The notes beneath the pieces are model-generated. The model saw only the letters and a program-made list of their open reading frames with translations, had not been told where the DNA came from and did not search any database. A stretch of 64,000 bases of DNA, from the NCBI GenBank assembly GCA_022117465.1, contig JAHCGZ010000002.1, positions 124,001 through 188,000 of the forward strand. Direction: 5' to 3'. Numbering within the stretch: position 1 is the stretch's first letter; every line of letters begins with the position of its first letter. This DNA comes from Candidatus Nitrosopumilus limneticus. Its GTDB lineage: Archaea > Thermoproteota > Nitrososphaeria > Nitrososphaerales > Nitrosopumilaceae. This document shows, one piece after another, positions 9,427-17,803 of the stretch. A program made the translations under genes and the position numbers.

Positions 9427-10008
9427 TTAATTCTTTTTTTTTAGAATTTTCATAATACCAAATACAGCAATAATAACTACAGTCACTCCTACAATTATCC
9501 AAATTAAATAATCATTAGAGGATGTCTCCAATTTTTCACCAGGAGGTAAGAAATCACTATCATCGGAATTAGAAGATTCATTTTCAATGGGAATGACACC
9601 GTCCATACCAGTTAAGTATTCAGTACCAATTATTTTTATTACATTAGAACCTAAACCAGTAAACTCAAAAGTAATAAAATGAATTTTTTCATTAGATTCA
9701 ATTTTTGGAAAAAATTCCTGATCATTTAGATAAAATGTGAAATCACCGCTTAAGAGATTTTTAGGAATTATAATTTCAGCTAAATTATTTTCTAGTCCAC
9801 TATCAAAATATATGGTAAGTTGTTTTTGCTCTTTTTCAAAACTATAATCAGATAAATCAAAATTTGAAACTAATTCTATTTCAAAAATATGCCCAGAAGT
9901 TTCAATATCAAGTCGATTCAAAAATCCCGTTGCATCAGAAAGCAATTGTCCATGTACAGGTGAAATTACAAAAAATAATACAACTACTAATAATAAAATA
10001 GATTTCAA
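9427..10008 (-). CDS. Secreted protein with C-terminal membrane anchor
   Basis: The 193-residue protein starts with a clear signal peptide (LLLVVVLFFVIS, then a PVHGQ cleavage-like site). It ends with a transmembrane segment (IWIIVGVTVVIIAVFGI) followed by KILKKKN. The middle is beta-rich with no recognised catalytic motif. The topology predicts a domain facing outside and a short basic cytoplasmic tail. Its end converges with the redoxin gene one base away, and its start lies two bases after the rpl15e stop, so it is probably co-transcribed with rpl15e. Function unknown. Confidence 0.72.
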   Translation of the reverse strand: MKSILLLVVVLFFVISPVHGQLLSDATGFLNRLDIETSGHIFEIELVSNFDLSDYSFEKEQKQLTIYFDSGLENNLAEIIIPKNLLSGDFTFYLNDQEFFPKIESNEKIHFITFEFTGLGSNVIKIIGTEYLTGMDGVIPIENESSNSDDSDFLPPGEKLETSSNDYLIWIIVGVTVVIIAVFGIMKILKKKN

Positions 10009-10010
10009 TC

Positions 10011-10466
10011 TTATGCAGACTGTGCTACTCGTCTGTTAAGTTCCTTATCCTGTGAAATTCTAGGATGAGAAGGATCTGCCAAAATGACTTCAAACCAATA
10101 ATGTTTTCCGTCTTTATAGATATAGTAAGAACCTAAAAGTTTCATATTTGGGTAACGTTCTAAAACTCTTCTTTCTGCAACAGTTTTCATATCATCATCA
10201 GCTTTAATTCTAGTAACACCAAGATGTTTTGGTCTTCTACCAGCAACTGGTCTTTGTTTTCGCATACCACCAGTTCCAACTCGCATTCTAATAACAACAA
10301 TACCTTGTTTTGCTTTGTAACCTAATCTTCGAGCTCTTTGAATACGACTTGGTTTTTCAATACGAGTAATTGCATTTTGTTTACGCCATCCAATAACTCG
10401 TGTACGTAATTCAGGTGAATTTTCTTTCCAGAGTCTTATCCAGGTTTGATCTTGATAACTAGGCAT
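10011..10466 (-). CDS. rpl15e: 50S ribosomal protein L15e
   Basis: The protein matches archaeal/eukaryotic L15e: it starts MPSYQDQTWIRLWKEN, has the basic core RIQRARRLGYKAKQG, then VGTGGMRKQRP, and ends near HPRISQDKELNRRV. The ATG at 10466 gives 151 residues, in line with the family. The reading frame stays open for 14 codons upstream but these look non-coding. It is a core protein of the large subunit near the exit-tunnel region. Confidence 0.95.
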   Translation of the reverse strand: MPSYQDQTWIRLWKENSPELRTRVIGWRKQNAITRIEKPSRIQRARRLGYKAKQGIVVIRMRVGTGGMRKQRPVAGRRPKHLGVTRIKADDDMKTVAERRVLERYPNMKLLGSYYIYKDGKHYWFEVILADPSHPRISQDKELNRRVAQSA

Positions 10467-10609
10467 ATCATTGAATAAAAAATCCCCTATAATAACTGAT
10501 TTCAGCAAATAAGAGTAATGTTAACACACATTATACAAAAATATGAAATTAATAAAAAATCACTACAAAATTAAGTGAAATGTCAAACAATGATAATCAG
10601 TAAAAATCT

Positions 10610-10640
10610 CTTTGAGTGATGAATAATCATCAACTCAAAG
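10610..10640. promoter_or_regulatory. Strong inverted repeat between divergent genes
   Basis: CTTTGAGTGATGA pairs with TCATC-A-ACTCAAAG: 13 base pairs, one bulged A and an ATAA loop. It lies 37 bases before the GTG of the secreted protein at 10677, in the intergenic region shared with rpl15e. It could be an operator or a 5'-leader hairpin. It is not followed by a U-run and does not sit at a gene end, so a terminator is unlikely. Confidence 0.55.
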
Positions 10641-10676
10641 ATATGCCTCCGCAAAAAACGCTATGAATAAGGTTAG

Positions 10677-11402
10677 GTGAAGGTGTTAAAAAAGATTCCT
10701 AAGGATAAATTTCAGATTTTTATTGATGATAAAAAAATAGTACTTGTGATAACAAAAAAAATCATATTTTTTACAATATTAATTGGAACTACAGGATTTG
10801 CAGCATCAGCATACGCTCAACCACAAGTTTCAATCATTATGGAAAAAACAACATACACCTATTGTGAGAAATTAGTATATTCAATTGAAGTGTCAGAAAT
10901 AACAGGAGACCTTGCCATCATATACATCAGAGATGAAGTAGGTGTAAAAAGTAGTGCAATTCCAGTGGAAATAAAAAAATTATCAAATCCAAATCCGTCA
11001 TTATATGCATTTGAAAAAGATATTTTTCCACTAGGAACATATTTCATAGATGTAGAATACTCGGGAATACAAAACACAGTAGAATTTAATTTGATAGATT
11101 CAGATAACTGGTGTATTTCTGAAGCAATGCAACCAGTTGTAGTAAAGTGGATTAATGGAGAATTCACAGATGGAATGTTAATTAGTGGATTTCAAAACAT
11201 TGTAGATAAAAAATTAATTCAGATACCATTTGAATTTACAGAAAAAAATATTGATTTATTACATATCCCAGAGTGGGTCAAGAGTGTGGGAAAAGGATGG
11301 ATAATGGGAATAGTGTCAGATGAAATGTTAATCAAAAATTTACAATATTTAATACATGAAAAAATTATTACATTTCCAATAGTAATAGAAAATGAAATAT
11401 GA
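10677..11402 (+). CDS. Exported protein with two C-terminal repeats
   Basis: The 241-residue protein has a lysine-rich N-terminus, a hydrophobic signal (IIFFTILIGTTGFAASAYAQ) and a beta-rich domain with two cysteines. It ends with two related repeats of about 35 residues. Each holds an aromatic-Gly pair, an acidic turn (FTD or VSD), a Leu/Ile-rich helix with Gln (GFQNIV, NLQYLI) and an ending such as KLIQIP or KIITFP. I associate such repeats with exported thaumarchaeal proteins. GTG is the only reasonable start; the next Met lies after the signal. Function unknown. Confidence 0.68.
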   Translation: MKVLKKIPKDKFQIFIDDKKIVLVITKKIIFFTILIGTTGFAASAYAQPQVSIIMEKTTYTYCEKLVYSIEVSEITGDLAIIYIRDEVGVKSSAIPVEIKKLSNPNPSLYAFEKDIFPLGTYFIDVEYSGIQNTVEFNLIDSDNWCISEAMQPVVVKWINGEFTDGMLISGFQNIVDKKLIQIPFEFTEKNIDLLHIPEWVKSVGKGWIMGIVSDEMLIKNLQYLIHEKIITFPIVIENEI

Positions 11403-11537
11403 ACAAATATTGAATAATCAGGGTTGTAAATATTCAAATACCAAAATTAGGAATAATTCTATATCCACATAGTATTCAAATTTTAGATTTTAAATTAGAT
11501 CAAACTATAACGATAAAGAATTATTCTGAAATTAATT

Positions 11538-12335
11538 TTATTTTCTATTAGATCGTGAAATAAGTCCAAATATAATTCCAACAATTCCAGCAATTACAAA
11601 TGCTCCAACGATTCCTATAATCAATTCTCTACCATTTCCAGATGAAGAAGATTTTGAAGGAGTAGAATCAAGAACACATTCATTATTTTCAAGAACAGTA
11701 CCAGGACCGCATCTTTCATCTAAAATACAAACATTATTTTCAAGAACAGTACCAGGACCGCATTGATTAGTATTTTGATTAACTGGTTCGTCTACAGTTT
11801 CAACAACTGGTTCGTCTACAGTTTCAACAACTGGTTCGTCTACAGTTTCAACAACTGGTTCGTCTACAGTTTCAACAACTGGTTCTTCTACAGTTTCAAC
11901 AACTGGTTCTTCTACAGTTTCAGGTACAGATTCTAATTCAGAATTATTAAGTACAGAACCAATAATTTCTAATTCTTCAGTTCCAAATGGAACTTCAATA
12001 GTTAAACTTCTACTTTGAGTAGTTTGAATTTCTGTTGAAACAACTTCATCACCATCAGCTAAAATAAAGAAGATATCATCAGTTTCACCATCTATTAGAG
12101 AATCAAAGAATGAACGCTCAAATTCTATCTCTAATATTCCAGGAGAATCAGTAACATCAACTGAAAAAATTAAAGAATAAAATCCAGTATCAGATTCAAC
12201 ATCAATAATTGTCATACCTGTTGCAGTATATGAAACATCAAAAGCAGTTCCATCAACATCGACTGAAATAGTTTCAGCATAAACAAGTGCTGTAGAAAGG
12301 ATAGTAAGAAGGATCAATCCCAATGAGATTTTCAT
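11538..12335 (-). CDS. Cell-surface protein with PVVET repeats and Cys repeats
   Basis: From the ATG at 12335 the protein (265 residues) begins with a signal peptide, MKISLGLILLTILSTALVYA. It continues as a beta domain, then five tandem PVVETV(E/D)E units, two copies of CGPGTVLENNxC, and a C-terminal transmembrane segment (IIGIVGAFVIAGIVGIIFGL) with basic tail. The design is a surface domain on a stalk anchored in the membrane. The open frame extends 34 codons further upstream, but those look non-coding and lack a leader. The linker repeats are shared with the cupredoxin gene near 7.6 kb. Function unknown. Confidence 0.75.
   Translation of the reverse strand: MKISLGLILLTILSTALVYAETISVDVDGTAFDVSYTATGMTIIDVESDTGFYSLIFSVDVTDSPGILEIEFERSFFDSLIDGETDDIFFILADGDEVVSTEIQTTQSRSLTIEVPFGTEELEIIGSVLNNSELESVPETVEEPVVETVEEPVVETVDEPVVETVDEPVVETVDEPVVETVDEPVNQNTNQCGPGTVLENNVCILDERCGPGTVLENNECVLDSTPSKSSSSGNGRELIIGIVGAFVIAGIVGIIFGLISRSNRK
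11660..11762. repeat. Tandem copy of a 51-bp Cys-repeat unit
   Basis: Two adjacent copies encode CGPGTVLENN followed by Val or Glu, Cys and an acidic end. The DNA of both includes tcaagaacagtaccaggac, so the duplication looks recent or homogenised. Confidence 0.75.
11781..11922. repeat. 24-bp tandem repeat encoding PVVETV(E/D)E
   Basis: Five near-identical 24-bp units (core acagtttcaacaactggttc) plus degenerate flanking units. The third codon position of one residue alternates between two forms (ttcg or ttct), giving Asp or Glu. Such arrays can gain or lose units by slippage. Confidence 0.9.
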
Positions 12336-12516
12336 TAAAGAATTAAAATTGGGAAATTGAATTGAGTTTTTAGATTTTAAATTATCAATATTATTTTTTA
12401 ACACAATTATTTGTCTTTGAAAGTATGTTAAAATCAAAGAACTGATAATTAATTACTTACAAGTCAATTTTTTTGAGCATTTTTAAAATTTAGGCATGGA
12501 ACACCAGTAAAAAAAG

Positions 12517-13449
12517 CTAAATTACACCACGAAGAATTTGAATAATTTTTTCTCCAATTACATTTGCAGCCAAAGATTGAGCCTCCTTTGTTTGAGCACC
12601 AATATGAGGAGTCAAAATTACATTATCCAGTTCTGCCAATTTGCTTCCAAGAGCAGGTTCGTTTTCAAATACATCTAAAGCTGCACCACCTAAATTTCCA
12701 TTTTTTATTGCTTCATACAAGGCATCTTCATCAACTACACCACCTCTAGAAGTATTGATAATTTTTGCAGTTTTTTTCATAGTGAACATTTTTTGCGCAT
12801 CTATGAGATGATAAGTTGAATCCAATAGTGGAACATGAATGGAAATATAATCAGAACTTTGTAACAAAGTATTCAAATCAGCCCTCATCAAACCAACTTC
12901 TTTTGCAAATTCTTCATCAATTGGTACCACATCATATCCAATAATATTCATGTTTAGAGCACGTGCTAGTCTAGCTAATCTTTTTCCAATATTTCCCAAT
13001 CCAATAATTCCTAAATACTTTCCACGAAGTTCAGTTCCTATTAGTTCTTTTTTAAGCCATTTACCATTACGTATTGCTCTATCACCTCGAGCAGTTTGTC
13101 TTGCCAAAGACAGCATTAAACCTAAAACCAATTCTGCAACTGCATTCATTGCACCTTCAACAGCATTAATCACACGAATGTTTTTTGCTTTAGCAGCTTC
13201 TTGATCAATATTGTCTAATCCAACACCAACACGTGCAATTATTTTACAATTGTCAGCTTTGTCAATCATTGCTTTTGTAATTGTTGTTCTACTTCTGACA
13301 ATGACAATATTATAATTAGAAATTTTTCCTAAAATTTGTTCAGGAGATATTTCAGGTTCATATGAAACTTTTAAACCATTATCTACTAATATTTTAGTTA
13401 ATACAGAATCTACTTCATCACAAATAAGTACAGAATCATTAAAGCTCAT
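12517..13449 (-). CDS. serA: D-3-phosphoglycerate dehydrogenase, short form
   Basis: The protein of 310 residues belongs to the D-isomer-specific 2-hydroxyacid dehydrogenases. It has the NAD motif GLGNIGKRLA and the catalytic Arg in INTSRGG, Glu in DVFENEP and His in LTPHIGAQT. This fits 3-phosphoglycerate oxidation, the first step of serine synthesis. It lacks the ACT regulatory domain of long SerA forms, so serine feedback through that domain is not expected. Other 2-hydroxyacid substrates cannot be excluded by sequence alone. Confidence 0.85.
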   Translation of the reverse strand: MSFNDSVLICDEVDSVLTKILVDNGLKVSYEPEISPEQILGKISNYNIVIVRSRTTITKAMIDKADNCKIIARVGVGLDNIDQEAAKAKNIRVINAVEGAMNAVAELVLGLMLSLARQTARGDRAIRNGKWLKKELIGTELRGKYLGIIGLGNIGKRLARLARALNMNIIGYDVVPIDEEFAKEVGLMRADLNTLLQSSDYISIHVPLLDSTYHLIDAQKMFTMKKTAKIINTSRGGVVDEDALYEAIKNGNLGGAALDVFENEPALGSKLAELDNVILTPHIGAQTKEAQSLAANVIGEKIIQILRGVI

Positions 13450-13518
13450 AAAAATGCAAAATGAAATGCGGCATATAATTCATTAAAAAAAATTAAAAAA
13501 ATGAAAAAATATAAAAGA

Positions 13519-14940
13519 TTATTCAGCTGGCACAGCGGTTAGCATTTCTGCTACAACAGGAATTACTTCCCATAACGCTATTACACCATTGTCTTTCATT
13601 TCAGAAGCTACTTCATCAGTGTATAAACCGTGAATGTTTACTGCAGGGTGGGCAATGCTGTGTAATCCTACTGGAGGAACTGCATCACTTGGGTTGCCTA
13701 AAGCATATGCATACGATGCGACTGGAGCTGGGATGACACCTTTTTCAACTAGAACTGGGTTCAAGCCGAATGGATCACCTGCAACAAAAATTGTTGCTGC
13801 ACCAGAGTAAAGTGCTGCATAATCATGGTTTACTGCTGCGTATACACCTGGTTCATCAAAGACTATATCAACAATCATGTTTTGTGAGCCACCGAGTAAC
13901 CATGTTTCAGTTGCTGCGGCTTGTACTCTATTACCTTGTGTAACTCTATCCAATATTTCTCCAACAATGTGGAAGAAAACTGGTTCGTTACCTTGGTTTT
14001 CCATAAAGATTCTCACGTGTTGATTGGTTTCAACAAACAAAAGTTGTGATTGGTATTGCTTGTGTTCAAGTCCATTCCATGGTTGTGCAACAAAAATATT
14101 TTTGTTTACATCACCATTTACAAGTAAGTTGTGTGCCATGTTTGGTACATAACCAAATTGCATACCATTAACTACAGTTCCTGTGTTTTGATGTCCATGC
14201 ATTGCAACGGCATCATAATTACCATCTTCTGTAAGGTACAATTGATTGTATTGGAGTGTGAACTCTAGTGCATCTGCATCATAGAAAACTCTGTCTATTA
14301 CACCGCTGCCGCTAGTTTTCTCTACCATTAATTTCTTATATCCATCAGCTGGGTCAACGATTGCAATTCCGTACATGCCGGAAAGAACGTGTTGATCCAT
14401 ACCTGCTAAGTGAACACCAGAACAGTGGTATTTGAAAACACCAGCTGATTCAGCAATGTAGCAATATTGACTTGTCTCTCCTGGGTTAACAGAATCAAAG
14501 TATGTTGCTGACATTTGTGATGCATGCATATCGTTACCGTGACCAGTAACTTCACCTTCTGGAATTGTCAATGTCATTTGTACAACGTCACCTTGTGTAA
14601 CTCTTAATGTTGGTCCTGGGACTTGTCCATTAAAGGTCATGGCGTTGTAAGTTTTTCCTCCCATAATTGGAAGTGTGACACTCATACCAGTTAGATTAAA
14701 CTCATGTACATTTCTGCCAGAGTCTGCAAGAACACCACAATCAGTTTCTGCGAATGCTTGAGGCATTACAAGTTGTAAACCACCCATTTCATGGATTTGT
14801 GAAAGTACGTCAACATCCATTTTATTGATGTCAAGTGCTTGTCCACTAATTTGGGTTTGTGTGTATGTGCTTCCGAATAAGGTTGCTCCCATTACAGCTA
14901 CTGCTGCAATTGTAAAGAGCATACTAATTTTCTTATTCAT
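13519..14940 (-). CDS. nirK: Copper-containing nitrite reductase, thaumarchaeal NirK
   Basis: The 473-residue exported multicopper oxidase has a signal peptide (MNKKISMLFTIAAVAVMGATLF). The ligand pattern of NirK is complete: His in TGHGND, His in NDMHAS, His-Cys in KYHCSG, His in MDQHVL, Met in LSGMYG and His in VFFHIVG, giving type 1 and type 2 sites. NirK reduces nitrite to NO; in ammonia-oxidising archaea it is usually highly expressed and linked to NO metabolism. The ATG at 14940 starts the signal peptide; the frame is open 28 codons further but looks non-coding. G+C and codon use are visibly richer than the neighbours, consistent with strong expression. Confidence 0.93.
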   Translation of the reverse strand: MNKKISMLFTIAAVAVMGATLFGSTYTQTQISGQALDINKMDVDVLSQIHEMGGLQLVMPQAFAETDCGVLADSGRNVHEFNLTGMSVTLPIMGGKTYNAMTFNGQVPGPTLRVTQGDVVQMTLTIPEGEVTGHGNDMHASQMSATYFDSVNPGETSQYCYIAESAGVFKYHCSGVHLAGMDQHVLSGMYGIAIVDPADGYKKLMVEKTSGSGVIDRVFYDADALEFTLQYNQLYLTEDGNYDAVAMHGHQNTGTVVNGMQFGYVPNMAHNLLVNGDVNKNIFVAQPWNGLEHKQYQSQLLFVETNQHVRIFMENQGNEPVFFHIVGEILDRVTQGNRVQAAATETWLLGGSQNMIVDIVFDEPGVYAAVNHDYAALYSGAATIFVAGDPFGLNPVLVEKGVIPAPVASYAYALGNPSDAVPPVGLHSIAHPAVNIHGLYTDEVASEMKDNGVIALWEVIPVVAEMLTAVPAE

Positions 14941-14960
14941 TACAGCAACAAGCCTTAGCC

Positions 14961-14970
14961 CATATAAATA
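14961..14970 (-). promoter_or_regulatory. TATA box of nirK
   Basis: The reverse strand reads TATTTATATG, centred about 26 bases before the nirK ATG. Archaeal TATA boxes sit about 26 bases before the start of transcription, so the nirK mRNA should be nearly leaderless. Confidence 0.6.
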
Positions 14971-15064
14971 CCGGATCCATATTTTCAGCATACACTGACT
15001 AGATAATCTAATGAAAATAAACAATCTACAGTAATTCTATAAACACTAAATCACTTGAAAAGTA

Positions 15065-16459
15065 ATGAATAATAAAAGTGAAAATAGTAAAGTCAACGTG
15101 AAGTTTCGATTAGATCAAGATTCATTGGGCAAAGTCAAAATTCCTGCAGATGCATATTATGGAGCATTTACTGGCAGAGCAATTAATCAATATTATGTAA
15201 CAGGGAACAAAGCCCACAAAAATTTGATTGACGCTTTTGCAATGATTAAAAGATCTGCAGCAGTGGCAAATATGAAAACAAAAGCAATTGACCAAAAACG
15301 AGGTAGAGCAATAATTTCAGCATGTGATAAAATATTGTTAGGAAAATTTAATGATCAATTTGTAGTAGATATGATAAACTCAGGTGCAGGAACTGCATTT
15401 AACATGAATTGTAATGAAGTGATATCAAATGTAGCATTAGAGATTCTACATAAAAAGAAAGGTCAGTATCAATTTTTACATCCAAATGATCATGTAAACA
15501 TGTCACAATCAAGTAATGATACATATCCAACTGCAATGCATGTTGCAATTTTGATGAATCTAAAAGAAACAATTCCAGCAATTGAAATTCTAATTAAATC
15601 ATTATCTAAAAAGGCAAAAGAGTTTTCATCATTTAAAAAAATTGGTAGAACACATCTTATGGATGCATTACCAATTACACTAGGTAGTGAATTTAGAGCT
15701 TACGCAACATCGATTACTAAAGCTAAAAATAATATTATTCTAGCACAAAAAGAATTACAAAATGTAGCACTTGGAGGAACTGCAGTAGGTAATGGAGCAA
15801 ATACACCAAAAGGATATAGAAAAATCGCAATAATAGAACTTGGAAAAATTTCTAAACTAACATTAAAACCAGAACCAGATATGCAATTTAGTTTACAAAG
15901 CAAATTACCAGTTGCAAATGTATCAAGTGCATTACGAAACTTTGCATTAGAAATCGGAAAGATTGCAAATGACATTAGATTAATGGCATCAGGTCCAATT
16001 GCAGGTTTAGCAGAATTAGGAATTCCTGCAGTTCATGCAGGTTCATCAATTATGCCAGGTAAAGTAAATCCATCATTAGCTGAATGCATGAATATGATTT
16101 GTTTTAACATTATAGGAAATGATACAGCAGTATCATATGCTGCACAAGGCGGACAGTTTGAGCTAAATGTAATGTTACCAGGAATGCTAAAATCAGTATT
16201 AGAGTCAACAGATATGCTAAAAAATTTCTTGCCAATATTTTCTGCAAATCTAATTGATGGACTAACAGCAAATAAACAAAAACTACAAGAGAACATTGAA
16301 AATAGTCCAGTAATAGTAACTTTACTTACTCCAAAGATAGGATATTTGAAATCAGCAGAACTTTTTAAAGAATCACTAAAAACAGGAAAAACAATCAGAG
16401 AATTAGTTATTTCAAAGAAACTAATGAGTAACAAAGAAATTGATTCGTTATTTAGATAA
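15065..16459 (+). CDS. fumC: Class II fumarase / fumarate lyase family enzyme
   Basis: The 464-residue protein carries the lyase signature GSSIMPGKVNP with the catalytic Ser loop, plus NMNCNEVISN, MSQSSNDTYPT and the early block KIPADAYYGA. The SSNDT block favours fumarase, while the ADAYYG and SIMPGKVNP blocks also occur in aspartase. The likely reaction is fumarate hydration to malate; aspartate ammonia-lyase remains possible. It is transcribed divergently from nirK, and three bases separate it from the methylthiotransferase gene. Confidence 0.85.
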   Translation: MNNKSENSKVNVKFRLDQDSLGKVKIPADAYYGAFTGRAINQYYVTGNKAHKNLIDAFAMIKRSAAVANMKTKAIDQKRGRAIISACDKILLGKFNDQFVVDMINSGAGTAFNMNCNEVISNVALEILHKKKGQYQFLHPNDHVNMSQSSNDTYPTAMHVAILMNLKETIPAIEILIKSLSKKAKEFSSFKKIGRTHLMDALPITLGSEFRAYATSITKAKNNIILAQKELQNVALGGTAVGNGANTPKGYRKIAIIELGKISKLTLKPEPDMQFSLQSKLPVANVSSALRNFALEIGKIANDIRLMASGPIAGLAELGIPAVHAGSSIMPGKVNPSLAECMNMICFNIIGNDTAVSYAAQGGQFELNVMLPGMLKSVLESTDMLKNFLPIFSANLIDGLTANKQKLQENIENSPVIVTLLTPKIGYLKSAELFKESLKTGKTIRELVISKKLMSNKEIDSLFR

Positions 16460-16462
16460 ATT

Positions 16463-17731
16463 ATGGCAAAAATTTTTGTAGAAGCCTATGGATGTTCTGC
16501 TAGTTTTGCAGATTCAGAAATGATTTCAGGATTAATTCTAAATGGTGGACATACATTGGCAACTAATCCGTCAGAATCGGATCTGAATCTTATCGTAACA
16601 TGCTCAGTTAAAGATACCACTGCAAATAAAATGATGCACCGAATAAAATCATTAAAAACAAAACCACTAATCGTGGCAGGATGTTTACCAAAGGCAGAAC
16701 AAAGTAATGTGGAAAAATTTGTAGAAAATGCAAGTTTACTTGGACCAAATTCACTTGGTAAAACACTTGAGGTGATTAATTCAACATTGAAGGGCAAAAA
16801 ACTAGTTGCTTTAGAAGATACAGACTTGTCAAAGGTAGGACTGCCAAAAGTTAGACTAAATGCAACAGTAGGAATTGTAGAAATTGCAAGTGGTTGTATG
16901 AGTGAATGTACATTTTGTCAGACGAAATTGGCTAAAGGTGACCTTTCTAGCTATAGATTAGGAGATATTGTCAGACAAGTTCAAACAGAAATTAAAGAAG
17001 GATGTAAAGAAGTATGGTTAACATCAACAGATAATGGATGTTATGGTTTTGATATTGGAACTGATTTACCAACATTGATAAATGCAGTTTCAGAAATTCC
17101 AAGAGATTTTATGATTAGAGTTGGAATGATGAATCCAATGTATATGTCAAGAATAAAACAAAATTTGATAGACTCCTATGATAATGAAAAAGTTTTCAAA
17201 TTTTTACATATTCCGGTTCAGAGTGGAAGCAATAAAGTACTAAACGACATGAAAAGAGGTCACACATCTGAAACTTTTAGAGAAATTGTAAAAAAGGCAA
17301 GAGAAAGATTTCAAAATTTTACAATTTCAACAGATATCATAGTAGGATTTCCATCAGAAACAGAAGAAGACTTTCAAAAAACCATAACAATGTTAGATGA
17401 AACAAAACCAGATGTAGTAAATTTATCAAAATATAGTCCAAGACCAGGTACTGATGCTGCGGAATTAAAACAAATTGATGCATCAGAAATTAAACGAAGA
17501 AGTAAAATAATTTTTGAACAGATCAACAAAATATCCCTAGAAAGTAACAAAAAATGGATCGGCTGGAAAGGAAAAGTATTGTTTGATGAAAATACAGAGG
17601 AAGGAATCAAAGGAAGGAATTATGCCTACAAACCCATAGCAGTACATGAAGATGTCAACATAGGTGATTCATATATTGTTGAAATCATAGATGCCACAAG
17701 AAAAAGACTAATTGGTAAGATCGCAAGCTAA
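16463..17731 (+). CDS. tRNA-t6A37 methylthiotransferase, CDKAL1/MtaB type
   Basis: The 422-residue radical SAM enzyme should convert t6A37 to ms2t6A in tRNA. Three N-terminal cysteines (GCSASFADSE, TCSVKD, AGCLPKAE) bind the auxiliary cluster. The radical SAM motif is CMSECTFC. A C-terminal TRAM-like region (VLFDEN...GRNYAYKPIAV...GDSYIVEI) follows. The short spacing and archaeal context fit the eukaryote-like e-MtaB branch rather than bacterial MiaB. Likely co-transcribed with the fumarase gene. Confidence 0.9.
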   Translation: MAKIFVEAYGCSASFADSEMISGLILNGGHTLATNPSESDLNLIVTCSVKDTTANKMMHRIKSLKTKPLIVAGCLPKAEQSNVEKFVENASLLGPNSLGKTLEVINSTLKGKKLVALEDTDLSKVGLPKVRLNATVGIVEIASGCMSECTFCQTKLAKGDLSSYRLGDIVRQVQTEIKEGCKEVWLTSTDNGCYGFDIGTDLPTLINAVSEIPRDFMIRVGMMNPMYMSRIKQNLIDSYDNEKVFKFLHIPVQSGSNKVLNDMKRGHTSETFREIVKKARERFQNFTISTDIIVGFPSETEEDFQKTITMLDETKPDVVNLSKYSPRPGTDAAELKQIDASEIKRRSKIIFEQINKISLESNKKWIGWKGKVLFDENTEEGIKGRNYAYKPIAVHEDVNIGDSYIVEIIDATRKRLIGKIAS

Positions 17732-17803
17732 ATTTTTTCGATCATAAATTTGATAAAAAAAACGTAAGAAGGTTTTTTATGTAAATCAGGGAACAAGATT
17801 AGA

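Noticed and set aside
11450-11527. 10-bp inverted repeat (gaataattct / agaattattc) downstream of two convergent genes
   Set aside because: Arms about 57 bases apart in very AT-rich DNA; no strong fold or U-run, likely chance.
11781-11922. Second repeat array considered as a CRISPR or integration site
   Set aside because: Contiguous 24-bp coding units in a surface protein gene; no spacers and no cas genes.
13519-14940. nirK as a recently acquired gene because of its composition
   Set aside because: The protein is of the thaumarchaeal type and high expression explains the codon bias better.
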